Shown in pieces: positions 16,650 to 24,470 of a stretch of 64,000 bases of DNA. The DNA comes from Streptomyces sp. NBC_01351 (GTDB lineage: Bacteria; Actinomycetota; Actinomycetes; Streptomycetales; Streptomycetaceae). A model generated the notes under the pieces. The model saw nothing but the letters and a program-made list of their open reading frames with translations. It was not told the DNA's origin and searched no databases. Made by a program: the position numbers and the translations under genes. How positions within the stretch are numbered: the stretch's first letter is position 1; each line of letters opens with the position of its first letter. The stretch lies in contig NZ_CP108356.1 in assembly GCF_036237315.1 (NCBI RefSeq), forward strand, positions 4,903,501 through 4,967,500. Reading direction: 5' to 3'.

Positions 16650-16892
16650 ATGTCCCGAACCGTGATCGACCTGGACGACGAGGCCTTGGCGGAAGCTGCC
16701 CGTCACCTCGGCACTACGACGAAGCGGGACACCGTGAATGCCGCCCTGCGGGAGATCGCCGACCGGCGGCGCAGAGCGGCGGCAGTGGCACGCATGCGAC
16801 AGATGGTGTCAGACGGTGAGATCGACTTCTCCGCGATCGGGGGCGACGACACCGAGGCGGAGAACGAGCCAGGGGGACGATCGGTCGCGTGA
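16650..16892 (+). CDS. vapB: VapB-type antitoxin
   Basis: This 80-residue antitoxin has a ribbon-helix-helix N-terminus (SRTVIDLDDEALAEAARHLGTTTKRDTVNAAL, read in parts) typical of actinobacterial VapB proteins, and an acidic C-terminal tail for toxin binding. GGAGG lies five bases before the ATG. The stop overlaps the VapC GTG by four bases. An AT-rich stretch with CATATATAC just upstream is a probable autoregulated promoter and operator. Confidence 0.88.
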   Translation: MSRTVIDLDDEALAEAARHLGTTTKRDTVNAALREIADRRRRAAAVARMRQMVSDGEIDFSAIGGDDTEAENEPGGRSVA

Positions 16893-17293
16893 GCGAGAGC
16901 TTCCTCATCGACACGAGCGCACTGATCAGGTTCTACCGGGGGCAGGTCAGTCCTGTGTGGGACGAAGTGGTCACTTCCGGGGTCGTAGGGCTGTGCGAAC
17001 CCGTGCGTCAGGAGTTTCTGCGCGCAGTGGGCGGCCGCCCGGCCTACTACGAGGCAGACGGCCTGCTCCGGGAAACCTTCCCCTACTTCGTGGCACGAGA
17101 CTCCGTCTGGGAGGAAACCTCGGCTCTTCAGCAGCGGCTGGCAGACGAGGGCTGTCACCAGTGCGCAAGCCCGGTCGACCTGCTCGTCGCGGTGATCGCG
17201 CAGCATCACAAGCTGACGGTCCTCCATCAGGACGCCGACTTCGAGACCATCGCCCGCCTTACCGGTCAGCCTGTGCGCCGAATCCTGGGCTGA
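16889..17293 (+). CDS. vapC: VapC-type PIN-domain ribonuclease toxin
   Basis: This 134-residue PIN nuclease has the conserved acidic residues: FLIDTSALIRF (Asp8), a central Glu in EPVRQEF, and late Asp residues in SPVDLLVAVIA and HQDADFETIA. It should cleave RNA, probably tRNA or rRNA, when freed from VapB. It is coupled to vapB by a GTGA overlap and seems intact, unlike the PIN gene at 8993. Its 3' end overlaps the convergent gene by 28 bases. Confidence 0.9.
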   Translation: MSESFLIDTSALIRFYRGQVSPVWDEVVTSGVVGLCEPVRQEFLRAVGGRPAYYEADGLLRETFPYFVARDSVWEETSALQQRLADEGCHQCASPVDLLVAVIAQHHKLTVLHQDADFETIARLTGQPVRRILG

Positions 17294-17874
17294 CCCTGCT
17301 TGCAGGCGCGCCAGCGGGGCGCCTCGTCGTCCGGGTTGTCGGGGCTGGCGAAGTGGAACGGGACGCCGAGGTGGGCGGCCAAGGCCGAGCCCGCGCGGGT
17401 GGCAGCGGCCGCCGACGGGTGGAGCGGGCCCGCGTCGGCGCCGTCCAGGGCGCGTACGGCCGTGCCCCAGTAGATCGTGGCCAGCGGCTTCTCCCCGGCG
17501 GGATCGTCCGTGATGGCCAGCAGGCTCACGAACCAGTCGTGGACGGTGTCTCCGTCCCAGACGGCCTCGATCGCGACCACGCGGGCACGAATGCCGTGGG
17601 CCAGGGCGGCGAGTGAGGCCAGGTCGAGCGGTGAGTCGGGCGTACGGGCGACGCGGTCGCCGAGGTGCTCGTACCGCTGGGAAACGATCACCTGCGCCTC
17701 GTACAGGCCCACGCCCTGCGCCCGGCCTGCCTCCCACACGAGCCGGACCGCCGACATGTAGCTGTCCTGCAGGACGTATCCGTCGACCTGGGTGCGGATG
17801 CCTGCCGGGAGCCCGGCCCACCCGTTGATGCTCTGGTCCAAGGCGCCGGCGCCGTCCGTCCCGAGGTTCGTCAT
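17266..17874 (-). CDS. hypothetical protein
   Basis: This protein of about 202 residues from the ATG at 17874 (an in-frame GTG at 17940 would add 22) is cytosolic and mixed alpha/beta with no family I can name. Features include ALDQSINGWAGLPAGIRTQVDG, a central LAHGIRARVVAIEAVWDGD and a C-terminal tail rich in Asp/Pro followed by basic residues. No ribosome site clearly decides the start. It converges with vapC and overlaps its end, so expression of the two could interfere. Confidence 0.55.
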   Translation of the reverse strand: MTNLGTDGAGALDQSINGWAGLPAGIRTQVDGYVLQDSYMSAVRLVWEAGRAQGVGLYEAQVIVSQRYEHLGDRVARTPDSPLDLASLAALAHGIRARVVAIEAVWDGDTVHDWFVSLLAITDDPAGEKPLATIYWGTAVRALDGADAGPLHPSAAAATRAGSALAAHLGVPFHFASPDNPDDEAPRWRACKQGQPRIRRTG

Positions 17875-17956
17875 GGCGTCATGATGGGCAGGGTGGGGCC
17901 CCGCCGGCGAACGGATTTCGCTGCCGACGAAGCCGGTCACCGTGGTCGCCCGAGGG

Positions 17957-18817
17957 TTACAGGTACTGCGCGAAGTCGTCCAGGGTGCGCAGGATCTCCG
18001 GTTCCTCGGCCGAGGGGAGTTGGAGGACGACCTCCTCGATGCCCAGGTCGGCGTAGTGGCTCAGCTTGCCGGGGTTCGGCTGGACCGCGTACGGGACGAC
18101 CTGGAGGGACTTCGGGTCGCGGCCCGCGGTTTCCCAGACCTGGCGCAGGACCGGCAGGGACTCCGTGAGCCCGCGGCCGCCGATGGGGAGCCAGCCGTCG
18201 GAGTGGTCGGCGATGGCGGCGAACAGTTTCGGGCCGGCCGCGCCGCCGATCAGAGTGCGGGGGCCGTGGAGGGGGGTGCCGGGGGCGAGTTCGCGGGGGG
18301 TCCGGACGGGCTTGGGGTACGCGGAGCTCGCCTGGACGGAGGAGTACTCGCCGAGGTGGGCGGTGGGCTCGGGGGCCCAGAGGGCGCGCATCAACGCCAT
18401 GCGGTCACGGACCAGTTCGCGGCGGGTGCGCCACTCGACGCCGTGGTCGGCGGCCTCTTCGACGTTCCAGCCGTAGCCGATGCCCAGGGTGAAGCGGCCG
18501 CCGCAGAGGTGGTCGAGGGTGGCGACCTGTTTCGCGAGGTCGATGGGGTCGTGCTGGGCGACGAGGGTGATGCCGGTGCCGAGGTGCAGCCGTTCGGTCA
18601 CGGCGGAGGCCTGGCCGAGGGCGACGAAGGGGTCGAGCGTGCGCCCGTACATCTCGGGGAGCTCGCCGCCCATGGGGGCGGCGCTGACGCGGCTGACCGG
18701 GATGTGGGTGTGCTCCGGGAGGTACAGGCCGGAGAACCCGCGCTCTTCGAGGGCGCGGGCGAGACGGACGGGCGAGACGGTGCGGTCGGTGAGGAATACG
18801 GTCGTGGCGATCCGCAT
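17957..18817 (-). CDS. LLM class F420-dependent oxidoreductase
   Basis: This 286-residue luciferase-like monooxygenase-fold protein is of the TIGR03619-type F420-dependent subgroup. Typical segments are GFSGLYLPEHTHIP near the N-terminus, LHLGTGITLVAQHDPIDLAKQVATLDHL in the middle (read in parts) and GGRFTLGIGYGW. The ATG at 18817 is chosen because GGAGG precedes it by 11 bases; the GTG at 18829 would abut that site. The cofactor F420 is supplied by the host's fbiC pathway. The substrate is unknown. Confidence 0.9.
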   Translation of the reverse strand: MRIATTVFLTDRTVSPVRLARALEERGFSGLYLPEHTHIPVSRVSAAPMGGELPEMYGRTLDPFVALGQASAVTERLHLGTGITLVAQHDPIDLAKQVATLDHLCGGRFTLGIGYGWNVEEAADHGVEWRTRRELVRDRMALMRALWAPEPTAHLGEYSSVQASSAYPKPVRTPRELAPGTPLHGPRTLIGGAAGPKLFAAIADHSDGWLPIGGRGLTESLPVLRQVWETAGRDPKSLQVVPYAVQPNPGKLSHYADLGIEEVVLQLPSAEEPEILRTLDDFAQYL

Positions 18818-18886
18818 GGGTGCTGGCACCTCCGAGACGTGGGAACGACAACGGTAGGGGCTGGGGCGGCGAATGTTGAGGGGTCG

Positions 18887-20806
18887 TCAGATGGTGGGTG
18901 CGGGGTGTGCCGGGTGTGCCGGGTACCGGGCCAGCCAGCCGGGGCCGGCGGCGGCGGGGCCGTGGAGGGTCGGGCCCTGGGTCATCTCCAGGGCGAAGTC
19001 GTCGGCGAGTTCGAGGAGGGTGGCGCGGCCTTCGAGCTCGGCGAGCCAGGCCGCCGGGAGGGCGGTCTCGCCGTGCAGGGCGCCGAGCAGGGCCCCGCAC
19101 AGGGCGCCGGTGGCGGGGGAGTCGCCGCCGTGGTTGACGGCGAGGCGCAGGCCGTGCGCGATGTCCTCGGCGACGAGGGCGCAGTAGAGGGCGGTGGCGA
19201 GCACGTCCTCGGCGCCGGGGGTGGGGGCCAGGGCCTCGACGGTCTCGGGGCCGGGCGGGGCGGCGGTGACGGCGGACAGGGCGCGCTGGAGGGCGTCGGT
19301 GACGGGCTGGTGCCCGGGGCGGGCCCCGAGCAGGCCGAGGGCGCGCTGGACGGCGGAGTCGAGGGAGTCGCCGCGGGTGAGGCCGTGCACGATGACGGCG
19401 AAGGCCCCGGCGGAGAGGTACGCGTTGGGGTGGCCGTGGCTCTGCGCGGCGCACTCGACGGCGAGTTGGAGCACCAGGGCGGGCTCCCAGCCGACGAGGA
19501 GGCCGAAGGGGGCCGAGCGGGTGGCGGCGGCCGCGCCGCAGGCGGTGGGGTTCTTCGGGTGGTCGAGGGTGCCGAGGGCCTCGTCGGCGAAGCCGGTGAG
19601 GCAGGCGCGGTCCGGGCCGCGGCGGGCGTAGAGCCACTCCTGCTGTGCGAGCCAGCCGTTGTCCTTGCGGCGCTCGTCGGGGCCCCAGTCGCTCTGGGTG
19701 GCGGCCCAGCGGCGGTAGGCGCGGTGCACGTCGGTGGGCGGGTGCCAGGCGCCGGTGTCGCGGCGCACGTGGGCCCGTATGAGGCCGTCCACGGTGAAGA
19801 GGGTGAGCTGGGTGGCGGCGGTGACGGTGCCGCGGCGGCCGTGCGCGGGGGCGGGCTCGGTGAGGCCGTGCGGGCCGTGCGCCTCGCGGAGGGCGTCGAG
19901 GGTGAGGCCGGCGAGGGGCGCGCCGAGGGCGTCGCCGATGGCGGAGCCGAGGAGCGCGCCGCGGACCCGGCTGCGGAAGTCCTGCTGCTCGACCCGCCCC
20001 CACAGCCCGGTGACCACCCGAGCGCCGCCGCCGCGCCTGCCGGTACGCCCGCCATCCCCCGCGGGGCCGCCTGCGGGGAGGCCCGCGCCGGTGGGGGTGC
20101 CGCCGGGCGGGGTTGCTGCCGGGCCGCCTCCGGGGCCTGTGCCGGTGGGGGTGCCGCCGGGCGGGGTTGCTCCCGGGCCGCCTGCGGCGTGCGGGCTCGC
20201 TGCGGGGAGGCCGGTGCCGCCGGGGAGGCTCCCGGTGTGCGGCGTGGGTACGCCGAGTGGGGTGCCGCCGGGCGGGGTTGCTCCGGTGAGGTGGGCGCCG
20301 TGGGCCGGGGCGGGGCCGAGGCCCGCTGCGGCGAGGCCCGTGCCGGCGGGGAGGCTCCCGGTGGGCGGGTGGCCCGTGTCGAGAGGTGTTCCCCCGGGCG
20401 GGGTTGCTCCCCGGCCCCCTGCGGGGTGTGGGCCCGCTGCCGCGAGGCCCGTGCCGGTCGCGGTGTCCCCGGTGTGCGGCGCGTGGGCGGCCGGGGTTGT
20501 GGCCGGGCCGAGGCCTGCTGCCGCCAGGCCCATGCCGGCAGGGGGCGGGGTCGGCACGCCGGTCGGGGATGTGGCTCGGGCCGTGGCGGGGTGCGGGCCC
20601 GCTGCCGCCAGGCCTGCGCCCGGGAGCGGGGTGCCCGCGGGCGTGGCCGCGGCGGGGTGTGGGGGCGTCGGCGTCGCGCCGGGCGCGGCGGGCGCGGCGG
20701 GCGCGGCGTTCGCGGGGGCTCCGGTGTGGGGGCCCGGGTCGTGGCCCGGGCCGTCCTTGTCGTCCATCGTGTCGCTTGTACCGATCACTTCATCCACCCC
20801 CGGCAT
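18887..20806 (-). CDS. ADP-ribosylglycohydrolase family protein with long Pro/Gly/Ala region
   Basis: This protein of about 639 residues starts at the ATG at 20806, preceded by an excellent GGGGAGG site. Residues 1 to about 260 are low-complexity Gly/Pro/Ala/Thr with recurring units such as ATPPGGTP and GLAAAGPHPA, likely an unstructured tail. The C-terminal domain of about 360 residues carries the ADP-ribosylglycohydrolase signatures GALLGSAIGDALGAP and NHGGDSPATGALCGALLGA, the latter supplying the metal-binding Asp. It may remove ADP-ribose from proteins or small molecules. The tail's role is unknown. Confidence 0.82.
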   Translation of the reverse strand: MPGVDEVIGTSDTMDDKDGPGHDPGPHTGAPANAAPAAPAAPGATPTPPHPAAATPAGTPLPGAGLAAAGPHPATARATSPTGVPTPPPAGMGLAAAGLGPATTPAAHAPHTGDTATGTGLAAAGPHPAGGRGATPPGGTPLDTGHPPTGSLPAGTGLAAAGLGPAPAHGAHLTGATPPGGTPLGVPTPHTGSLPGGTGLPAASPHAAGGPGATPPGGTPTGTGPGGGPAATPPGGTPTGAGLPAGGPAGDGGRTGRRGGGARVVTGLWGRVEQQDFRSRVRGALLGSAIGDALGAPLAGLTLDALREAHGPHGLTEPAPAHGRRGTVTAATQLTLFTVDGLIRAHVRRDTGAWHPPTDVHRAYRRWAATQSDWGPDERRKDNGWLAQQEWLYARRGPDRACLTGFADEALGTLDHPKNPTACGAAAATRSAPFGLLVGWEPALVLQLAVECAAQSHGHPNAYLSAGAFAVIVHGLTRGDSLDSAVQRALGLLGARPGHQPVTDALQRALSAVTAAPPGPETVEALAPTPGAEDVLATALYCALVAEDIAHGLRLAVNHGGDSPATGALCGALLGALHGETALPAAWLAELEGRATLLELADDFALEMTQGPTLHGPAAAGPGWLARYPAHPAHPAPTI

Positions 20807-20904
20807 CCGTGCCTCCCCGCCGCGCATGCGAACCCGCACTGTAGTGGACACGTTCGATCGATTCCGGAACGAGGGTGTCACGCGGCCCGGAAGCGAGCGG
20901 AGAA

Positions 20905-20958
20905 CGGCCGGAAAACGAACATTTCCGGCCGCGACCTGGCTGATGGCACGTTTTGCCA
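20905..20958. promoter_or_regulatory. two inverted repeats in a divergent promoter region
   Basis: CGGCCGGAAA and TTTCCGGCCG (20905-20931, seven-base spacer) form a perfect 10-bp inverted repeat. TGGCA/TGCCA (20944-20958) follows. Both lie between the glycohydrolase-like gene and the secreted phosphatase gene and may be operators. Confidence 0.4.
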
Positions 20959-21033
20959 CTCGCCTTGGAGTCGGCCGGTCCCGGCCACACCTCGTTCATC
21001 GGACGTTTCCCGCCGCCGCCCACTGTCGGTGCC

Positions 21034-22122
21034 ATGAAGAAGGCACTGCTCGCCGCGACCGTCGTCGCCTCCGCTCTCACCGCCTCCCTGGTCGCGGTCC
21101 CCGCCGCCTCCGCCACCGGATGGGACCTCCCCTGGTCCGGCCACCACAACAACAACAGCCGGTCCTCGATCCCCTTCACCGAGGCCGGCGTCACCGCCGG
21201 CGCCGACGGCTCCTTCACCCTGAAGTGGAACGCCAAGGGCACCCACCGCGTCGAGATCAAGGCGAACGGCAAGGTCGTCGCCAAGGGCGGCGCCCAGGGC
21301 GAGGTCGTGGTCACCGGGCTGCCCGCCGCCGACCGCCAGTGGTTCGACTTCGACCCCGCGCGCGGCGAGGGCCTGCGCCTCGCCGACCGCCAGGTCAAGC
21401 TGGAAGGGGCCGTCAACTTCCGCGACGCGGGCGGCTACCGCACCACCACCGGCCAGTGGGTCAAGATGGGCGAGGTCTACCGCTCCGACGCCCTCGACAA
21501 GCTGACCGCGAACGACCTGGCCAAGCTCCAGCGCCTGCGCGTCAAGACCGTCTTCGACCTGCGCATGCAGGACGAGCGCACCAAGGACGTCGACAAGGTC
21601 CCGGCCGGCGCCACCTACGTCGTCGCCGACGTCTTCGCGGGCTCCGGCTCCTTCCAGGCCCTGCCCAAGACCCCCGACGAGGCCGTCAAGGCCATGATCG
21701 ACGCCGAAAGGGCGATGGTCGGCGGGGAGGGCGGCAAGAAGGCCTACACCCAGGTCTTCGAGGGCATCCAGGACGACGACGCCCGCTCCGTCCTCTTCCA
21801 CTGCACCGCCGGCAAGGACCGCACCGGCTGGGCGAACGCCGCGCTGCTGACCGCCCTCGGCGTACCGAGCGAGACCGTCATGGCCGACTACCTGGCCAGC
21901 AACGACTACCGCAAGGCCGCCAACGACGCGATCCTCTCCCACCTGCCGGCCTCGCACGCCGCCGTCTACAAGCCGATGCTCGACGTGCGCCCCGAGTACC
22001 TGAACTCCGGCTACGACGAGGTCAAGGCGAAGTACGGCTCCTTCGACCGCTACCTGAAGGACGGCCTGGGCATCGACGCCCACGAGCTGAAGCAGCTCAA
22101 GAAGGACCTGCTCGTCGGCTGA
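21034..22122 (+). CDS. secreted tyrosine/dual-specificity protein phosphatase
   Basis: This 362-residue exported protein has a Sec signal peptide of about 27 residues ending ASA-T. A small beta domain (about 45-120) precedes the phosphatase domain, which begins GAVNFRDAGGYRT, typical of the bacterial PTP/IphP-like family. The catalytic P-loop is HCTAGKDRTG with Cys257 and Arg263. Substrates could be extracellular phosphoproteins or phosphoinositides. The ATG at 21034 is favoured over an upstream in-frame start because it opens the signal peptide. Confidence 0.9.
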   Translation: MKKALLAATVVASALTASLVAVPAASATGWDLPWSGHHNNNSRSSIPFTEAGVTAGADGSFTLKWNAKGTHRVEIKANGKVVAKGGAQGEVVVTGLPAADRQWFDFDPARGEGLRLADRQVKLEGAVNFRDAGGYRTTTGQWVKMGEVYRSDALDKLTANDLAKLQRLRVKTVFDLRMQDERTKDVDKVPAGATYVVADVFAGSGSFQALPKTPDEAVKAMIDAERAMVGGEGGKKAYTQVFEGIQDDDARSVLFHCTAGKDRTGWANAALLTALGVPSETVMADYLASNDYRKAANDAILSHLPASHAAVYKPMLDVRPEYLNSGYDEVKAKYGSFDRYLKDGLGIDAHELKQLKKDLLVG

Positions 22123-22172
22123 CGCGGAAAAGAAAATTGGCGCTCTGATCAAGCCATGCCAAGGTCTGAGAT

Positions 22173-22907
22173 GTGAAGATCAATCTCTTGCGCGGCTCCT
22201 TGATCACCGGAGCCCTGGCAATCCTCTGCTCAGTCCTGTTCGCCCTCCCGGCGAGCGCGGCGTCCTACGACGACTGCGCCGCCGGAAAGCTGTGTCTCTA
22301 CAGCGCCGAGAACGGCGCGAGCGCCAGTGCGGCCGCGGCCGACCAGCCCCTCAAGGACCAGCCGTCGACTGACCCGACGCACGGCACCCTGAGCTACACC
22401 GGCTGGGACGACAAGACCGTCTCGGTCTTCAACAACACCGAGTACTGGGCGTGCCTGTACGCGGACGCCCAGTACGGCTCGACCGTGCAGTCCGTCAAGC
22501 CCGGCTGGTATGGCAACCTCTCCCGGACGAGCACCACCCTCCAGGGCAAGGTCAGCTCCCACAAGCTCGTGCCCTCCAAGGCCCTCTGCTTCACGGGCTT
22601 CGAACGCTGCCCGGACGACAAGGTCTGTGTCTTCAAGGAGCGCAACGGCCGCGGCGCGATGAAGGCGTACGCGCCGGCCGATGCCGCCAACGCGTACGGA
22701 ACCGAGCTCGGCGGCCCCGCGCTCTCCACGCGCAACCGCACGAACCAGCGCGCCTGCTTCTACAAGGGCGAGTCGCAGACGGGCACCTGGACCCAGCCCG
22801 GGGAGACGACCCAGTACCGCGCGTTCGCCGTGCTCAGCGGGGACACGACGACCCTGCCCACGGCCTTCCTCTCCCACAAGCTCTCGACGAAGCCGGACTG
22901 CTCCTGA
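22173..22907 (+). CDS. secreted peptidase inhibitor family I36-like protein
   Basis: This 244-residue secreted protein has a signal peptide (LLRGSLITGALAILCSVLFA, cleaved near ASA-A) and two crystallin-like repeats, each opening with a cysteine pair and CLYS or CVFKE. The first runs from DDCAAGKLCLYS and the second from ERCPDDKVCVFKERNGRGA. This pattern is typical of the I36/SMI-type inhibitor families. It probably inhibits extracellular proteases. The start is GTG. Its stop overlaps the next gene's ATG by one base (TGATG). Confidence 0.8.
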   Translation: MKINLLRGSLITGALAILCSVLFALPASAASYDDCAAGKLCLYSAENGASASAAAADQPLKDQPSTDPTHGTLSYTGWDDKTVSVFNNTEYWACLYADAQYGSTVQSVKPGWYGNLSRTSTTLQGKVSSHKLVPSKALCFTGFERCPDDKVCVFKERNGRGAMKAYAPADAANAYGTELGGPALSTRNRTNQRACFYKGESQTGTWTQPGETTQYRAFAVLSGDTTTLPTAFLSHKLSTKPDCS

Positions 22908-24403
22908 TGACCACATCCACCCACCGCCCGCGCTTCCTGGTCACCGCCGTCGTCGTCAGCCTCAGCGCGTCGCTGCTGATCGCCGTACCCGGCTCGTCGA
23001 GCGCCGCCGAGGAACCGCTGCTCGTCCCCGCACTCACCGGGTGGACCGCGCAGTCCGACAGTCGGGTCGTCAGCCCGGGTGTCGAGCACTTCCGCTACAA
23101 GGAGACCAAGAAGTCCGACGCGCGCACCCAGCCCCGCGAGCTGAACATCCTGCGGTTGGACCCGGCCAAGCACCCGTTGCGCCTGGAGAGCACGTACGGC
23201 ACCGCGGCGGGCGTCGCGGAGACCGTCCGGTCCCAGCTGGACTTCATGGACCCTGTCCCGATCGCCGGGACCAACGGCGGATACTTCCTGCCCGATGGGG
23301 GGGAGGGCATCCAGGGCTTCGGCGCCTCCGCCCGTGACGGCGTGCTGCTGGGCGCGAGCTGCAGCGAGGACAGGGACCGGTACAGCGCCGTCCTTCAGTA
23401 CGGCATCCCGTACATCACCAAACTGAAGACCGTGATGTCGGTGTCGAGCGACAAGGACGCCACGACCAAGTACGACCTCGACGACATCAACCGGAACCCT
23501 GGGATTGCCATGGGATGCCCGCGCGAAGCGGGCGACACCCCGGTGTCGTACACCGACGGCGGCGGCGACAAGCACACGGCCTACGCGGACTCGACGGAGT
23601 TCGTGCTCTTCACCGACAGCTACACGAGGCCGACGCCGACGCCGAACCTCAACCCGTACGTCGCCTCGGACAACCAACTGGGTTACGAGGTCGTACTGGA
23701 CGCCAACGGCCTGATCACCGAGGGCGGGCCGCGCGGCGGACGTACCGTACCGAAGGGCCACCGCATTCTCCAGGCGATCGGCGCCGCCGAGACGGCGTGG
23801 CTGACCGACCAGGGCGCCAAGCATGCCACGCTGAAGGTGGACCAGGAGCTCATGGACCTCGCGGTCCCCGGACTCGACCGGAAGATCACCCTGGACGAGT
23901 CCGTGGACATCCTCGCCGGCGGCGAGCAGCTCATCTTCAACGGCGACAACCGGTTCAAGGCCAAGGAGAACGACCCGAACGGAATCACCATCGAGTACGA
24001 CTCGTGCTCACGTATCTACGGGCCGGACGGGGTCAAGAAGACAACGGCGGCGGCGGGTGACATCTGCAGGTCCGCGCGCACCGTCATCGGAACCGACCAG
24101 TTCGGACGTACCGTGCTCGCCACGATCACGGGCCCCCGTGACACGTACTACTTCGACGGCGCCTTTTACGGGGAGATCACCGCGTCCCTCGGCGAGCTCA
24201 ACGTGATCGACGCCCTCAACCTCGACGGCGGCGGCTCCTCGACCCTGCTGACGCCCGTCCTTTCGACGGAGACGCCGACGACCCTGATGACGGCATTCAC
24301 CCGGCAGAGCGGCACCACGGACAGGGCCGGCGACGCCGGCGAGCGCTCGGTCGCGGACGCCGTGTACGCGGGTCAGGGCGGTCGCTTTATCCCGGTGCCG
24401 TAG
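22907..24403 (+). CDS. secreted phosphodiester glycosidase (NAGPA/DUF2233)
   Basis: This 498-residue exported protein has a signal peptide of about 35 residues. The core contains PIAGTNGGYFLPDGG and the diagnostic ALNLDGGGSSTL near the C-terminus, both found in the phosphodiester alpha-GlcNAcase/DUF2233 family. It may act on sugar phosphodiesters in cell-wall polymers or scavenged substrates. It is translationally coupled to the I36-like gene upstream, so the two are exported from one operon. Confidence 0.88.
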   Translation: MTTSTHRPRFLVTAVVVSLSASLLIAVPGSSSAAEEPLLVPALTGWTAQSDSRVVSPGVEHFRYKETKKSDARTQPRELNILRLDPAKHPLRLESTYGTAAGVAETVRSQLDFMDPVPIAGTNGGYFLPDGGEGIQGFGASARDGVLLGASCSEDRDRYSAVLQYGIPYITKLKTVMSVSSDKDATTKYDLDDINRNPGIAMGCPREAGDTPVSYTDGGGDKHTAYADSTEFVLFTDSYTRPTPTPNLNPYVASDNQLGYEVVLDANGLITEGGPRGGRTVPKGHRILQAIGAAETAWLTDQGAKHATLKVDQELMDLAVPGLDRKITLDESVDILAGGEQLIFNGDNRFKAKENDPNGITIEYDSCSRIYGPDGVKKTTAAAGDICRSARTVIGTDQFGRTVLATITGPRDTYYFDGAFYGEITASLGELNVIDALNLDGGGSSTLLTPVLSTETPTTLMTAFTRQSGTTDRAGDAGERSVADAVYAGQGGRFIPVP

Positions 24404-24426
24404 CCGGGCAGCCGTCCGAACGGACA

Positions 24427-24467
24427 GGGGGCGGGCCCGGGGGTTACCACTCCCCGGGCCCGCCCCC
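24427..24467. terminator. bidirectional hairpin terminator
   Basis: A 16-bp perfect stem, GGGGGCGGGCCCGGGG and its complement, with a nine-base loop lies between the convergent glycosidase and fbiC genes. Confidence 0.8.
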
Positions 24468-24470
24468 GTC

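Noticed and set aside
17942..21037. 1031-codon plus-strand frame across the LLM and glycohydrolase genes
   Set aside because: It is Gly/Val/Ala-rich and repetitive, and spans two real minus-strand genes with clear family motifs.
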